Of a DNA stretch of 64,000 bases, positions 63,398 through 64,000 are shown in pieces. The translations under genes and the position numbers were made by a program. The stretch's first letter is position 1. The number at the start of each line of letters is the position of its first letter. Origin of the DNA: Brucella pseudintermedia (lineage in GTDB: Bacteria > Pseudomonadota > Alphaproteobacteria > Rhizobiales > Rhizobiaceae); the NCBI RefSeq assembly GCF_042697365.1, contig NZ_CP137605.1; one strand, written 5' to 3'. The notes beneath the pieces were generated by a model, which saw only the letters and a list, made by a program, of their open reading frames with translations, did not search any database and was not told the DNA's origin.

Positions 63398-64000
63398 TCA
63401 CGCCACATTGCCATTACTTGAGGGAATTTCAGGCTTCCGGTCTCGCAGCCTGCCGATCGCCCAGAAGATGGCTGGAGAGACCAGCAGGAAGACGCCGAAC
63501 GCCATCAGGGAAGCAACCAAGCCATTCGACCAGAATATCGAAAGCTGACCGCCGGACATCATCATCGACTGGCGGAATGCATCTTCTGCCTTGTCTCCAA
63601 GAACCATGGCGAGAACCAACGGCGCCAGCGGATAATCGAGCTTCTTGAAAATATATCCCAGCACGCCAAATGCGATCACCAACCACACATCGGTTATCGA
63701 ATTGGCAACCTGATAAGCGCCGGAAAAAATGACCGCTACAATGATCGGACCGATGATTGAGAACGGCACGCGCAGGATCGATGCGTAGAGCGGCACGGTC
63801 GCAATCACCAGAATGACGGCGACAATGTTGCCGAGATACATGGAGGCGATCAGACCCCAAACGAAATCCGGACGATCGGTAAACAATGTCGGGCCGGGAG
63901 TGAGGCCCCATATCATCAGGCCACCCATCATCACGGCTGCGGTAGCCGAGCCCGGCACACCAAGCGCCAGCATGGGAAGAAGCGCGGATGTGCCGGCAGA
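63398..64000 (-). CDS. TctA-family permease of a tripartite tricarboxylate transporter, C-terminal 200 residues
   Basis: The frame is open to the window edge, so the 5' part (about 300 residues) is outside. The visible part starts SAGTSALLPMLALGVPGSATAAVMMGGLMIWGLTPGP, the second TctA signature. It then has several hydrophobic helices (VWGLIASMYLGNIVAVILVI, IIGPIIVAVIFSGAYQV, VWLVIAFGVLGYIFKKLDYPLAPLVLAMVLGDKAEDAFRQSM) and ends PEIPSSNGNVA. Large membrane subunit of a binding-protein-dependent secondary transporter; TctB and TctC should lie beyond the window. The substrate is probably what the downstream isomerase and kinase act on, although TTT systems usually carry carboxylates. Confidence 0.9.
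   Translation of the reverse strand, partial: SAGTSALLPMLALGVPGSATAAVMMGGLMIWGLTPGPTLFTDRPDFVWGLIASMYLGNIVAVILVIATVPLYASILRVPFSIIGPIIVAVIFSGAYQVANSITDVWLVIAFGVLGYIFKKLDYPLAPLVLAMVLGDKAEDAFRQSMMMSGGQLSIFWSNGLVASLMAFGVFLLVSPAIFWAIGRLRDRKPEIPSSNGNVA

Overview
The window reads as chromosomal DNA of an alphaproteobacterium of the Brucella/Ochrobactrum type (Rhizobiales). Reasons: the rRNA operon order 16S-tRNA-Ile-tRNA-Ala-23S-5S-tRNA-fMet, an intervening sequence near the 5' end of 23S, moderately high GC, short extragenic palindromes of a kind I recall from Brucella and Ochrobactrum, and the closeness of the housekeeping proteins (Asd, LeuB, CnoX-like thioredoxin, SerA). The genus is inference from recall; no database search was possible.

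Region 1 (0-10 kb) is mostly minus-strand housekeeping: a two-gene small-membrane-protein unit split by a 144-bp palindromic element, asd with a threonine-rich leader reading frame, an MHS-type transporter with a large extracytoplasmic insert, ada, leuB, a Trm112/LON/thioredoxin group, a ProX/YbaK editing domain and tRNA-Gly. Region 2 (10-21.4 kb) is accessory amine and amino-acid metabolism. A drug-efflux MFS is followed by a plus-strand set (RidA, binding protein, FAD amine oxidase, permease), and a converging minus-strand operon (truncated binding protein, two permeases, M20 amidohydrolase, DDAH-like hydrolase) whose 5' end has been lost at an IS3-family element. Neither set contains an ABC ATPase. 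Region 3 (21.4-28 kb) is a complete minus-strand rRNA operon with terminator, two candidate promoters and a palindromic repeat shared between the 23S intervening sequence and the 16S-23S spacer.

Region 4 (28-41 kb) holds an FkbM methyltransferase, a membrane GGDEF-EAL protein paired with a secreted small protein, and an eight-gene divergent locus that looks like a complete cell-wall-sugar/muropeptide salvage system: RpiR-type regulator, murQ, oligopeptide-type ABC importer, serine hydrolase and anmK. Region 5 (41-47.4 kb) encodes an M24 peptidase and divergent ubiX-ubiD and ubiT-ubiU-ubiV operons separated by a perfect FNR-type box, i.e. oxygen-independent ubiquinone synthesis under anaerobic control. 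Region 6 (47.4-52.3 kb) is a DctB/DctD-type two-component system, whose regulator lacks the sigma-54 contact loop, divergent from an alpha-ketoglutarate-type MFS transporter.

Region 7 (52.3-58.3 kb) is an AraC regulator divergent from an acyl-CoA synthetase/dehydrogenase/thiolase operon. Region 8 (58.3-64 kb) has a peptide-deformylase-like protein lacking two metal ligands, serA, a small hypothetical gene, and a minus-strand set (TctA permease cut by the window end, TIM-barrel isomerase, fused DhaKL-type kinase) suggesting uptake and phosphorylation of a short keto-sugar or related compound.
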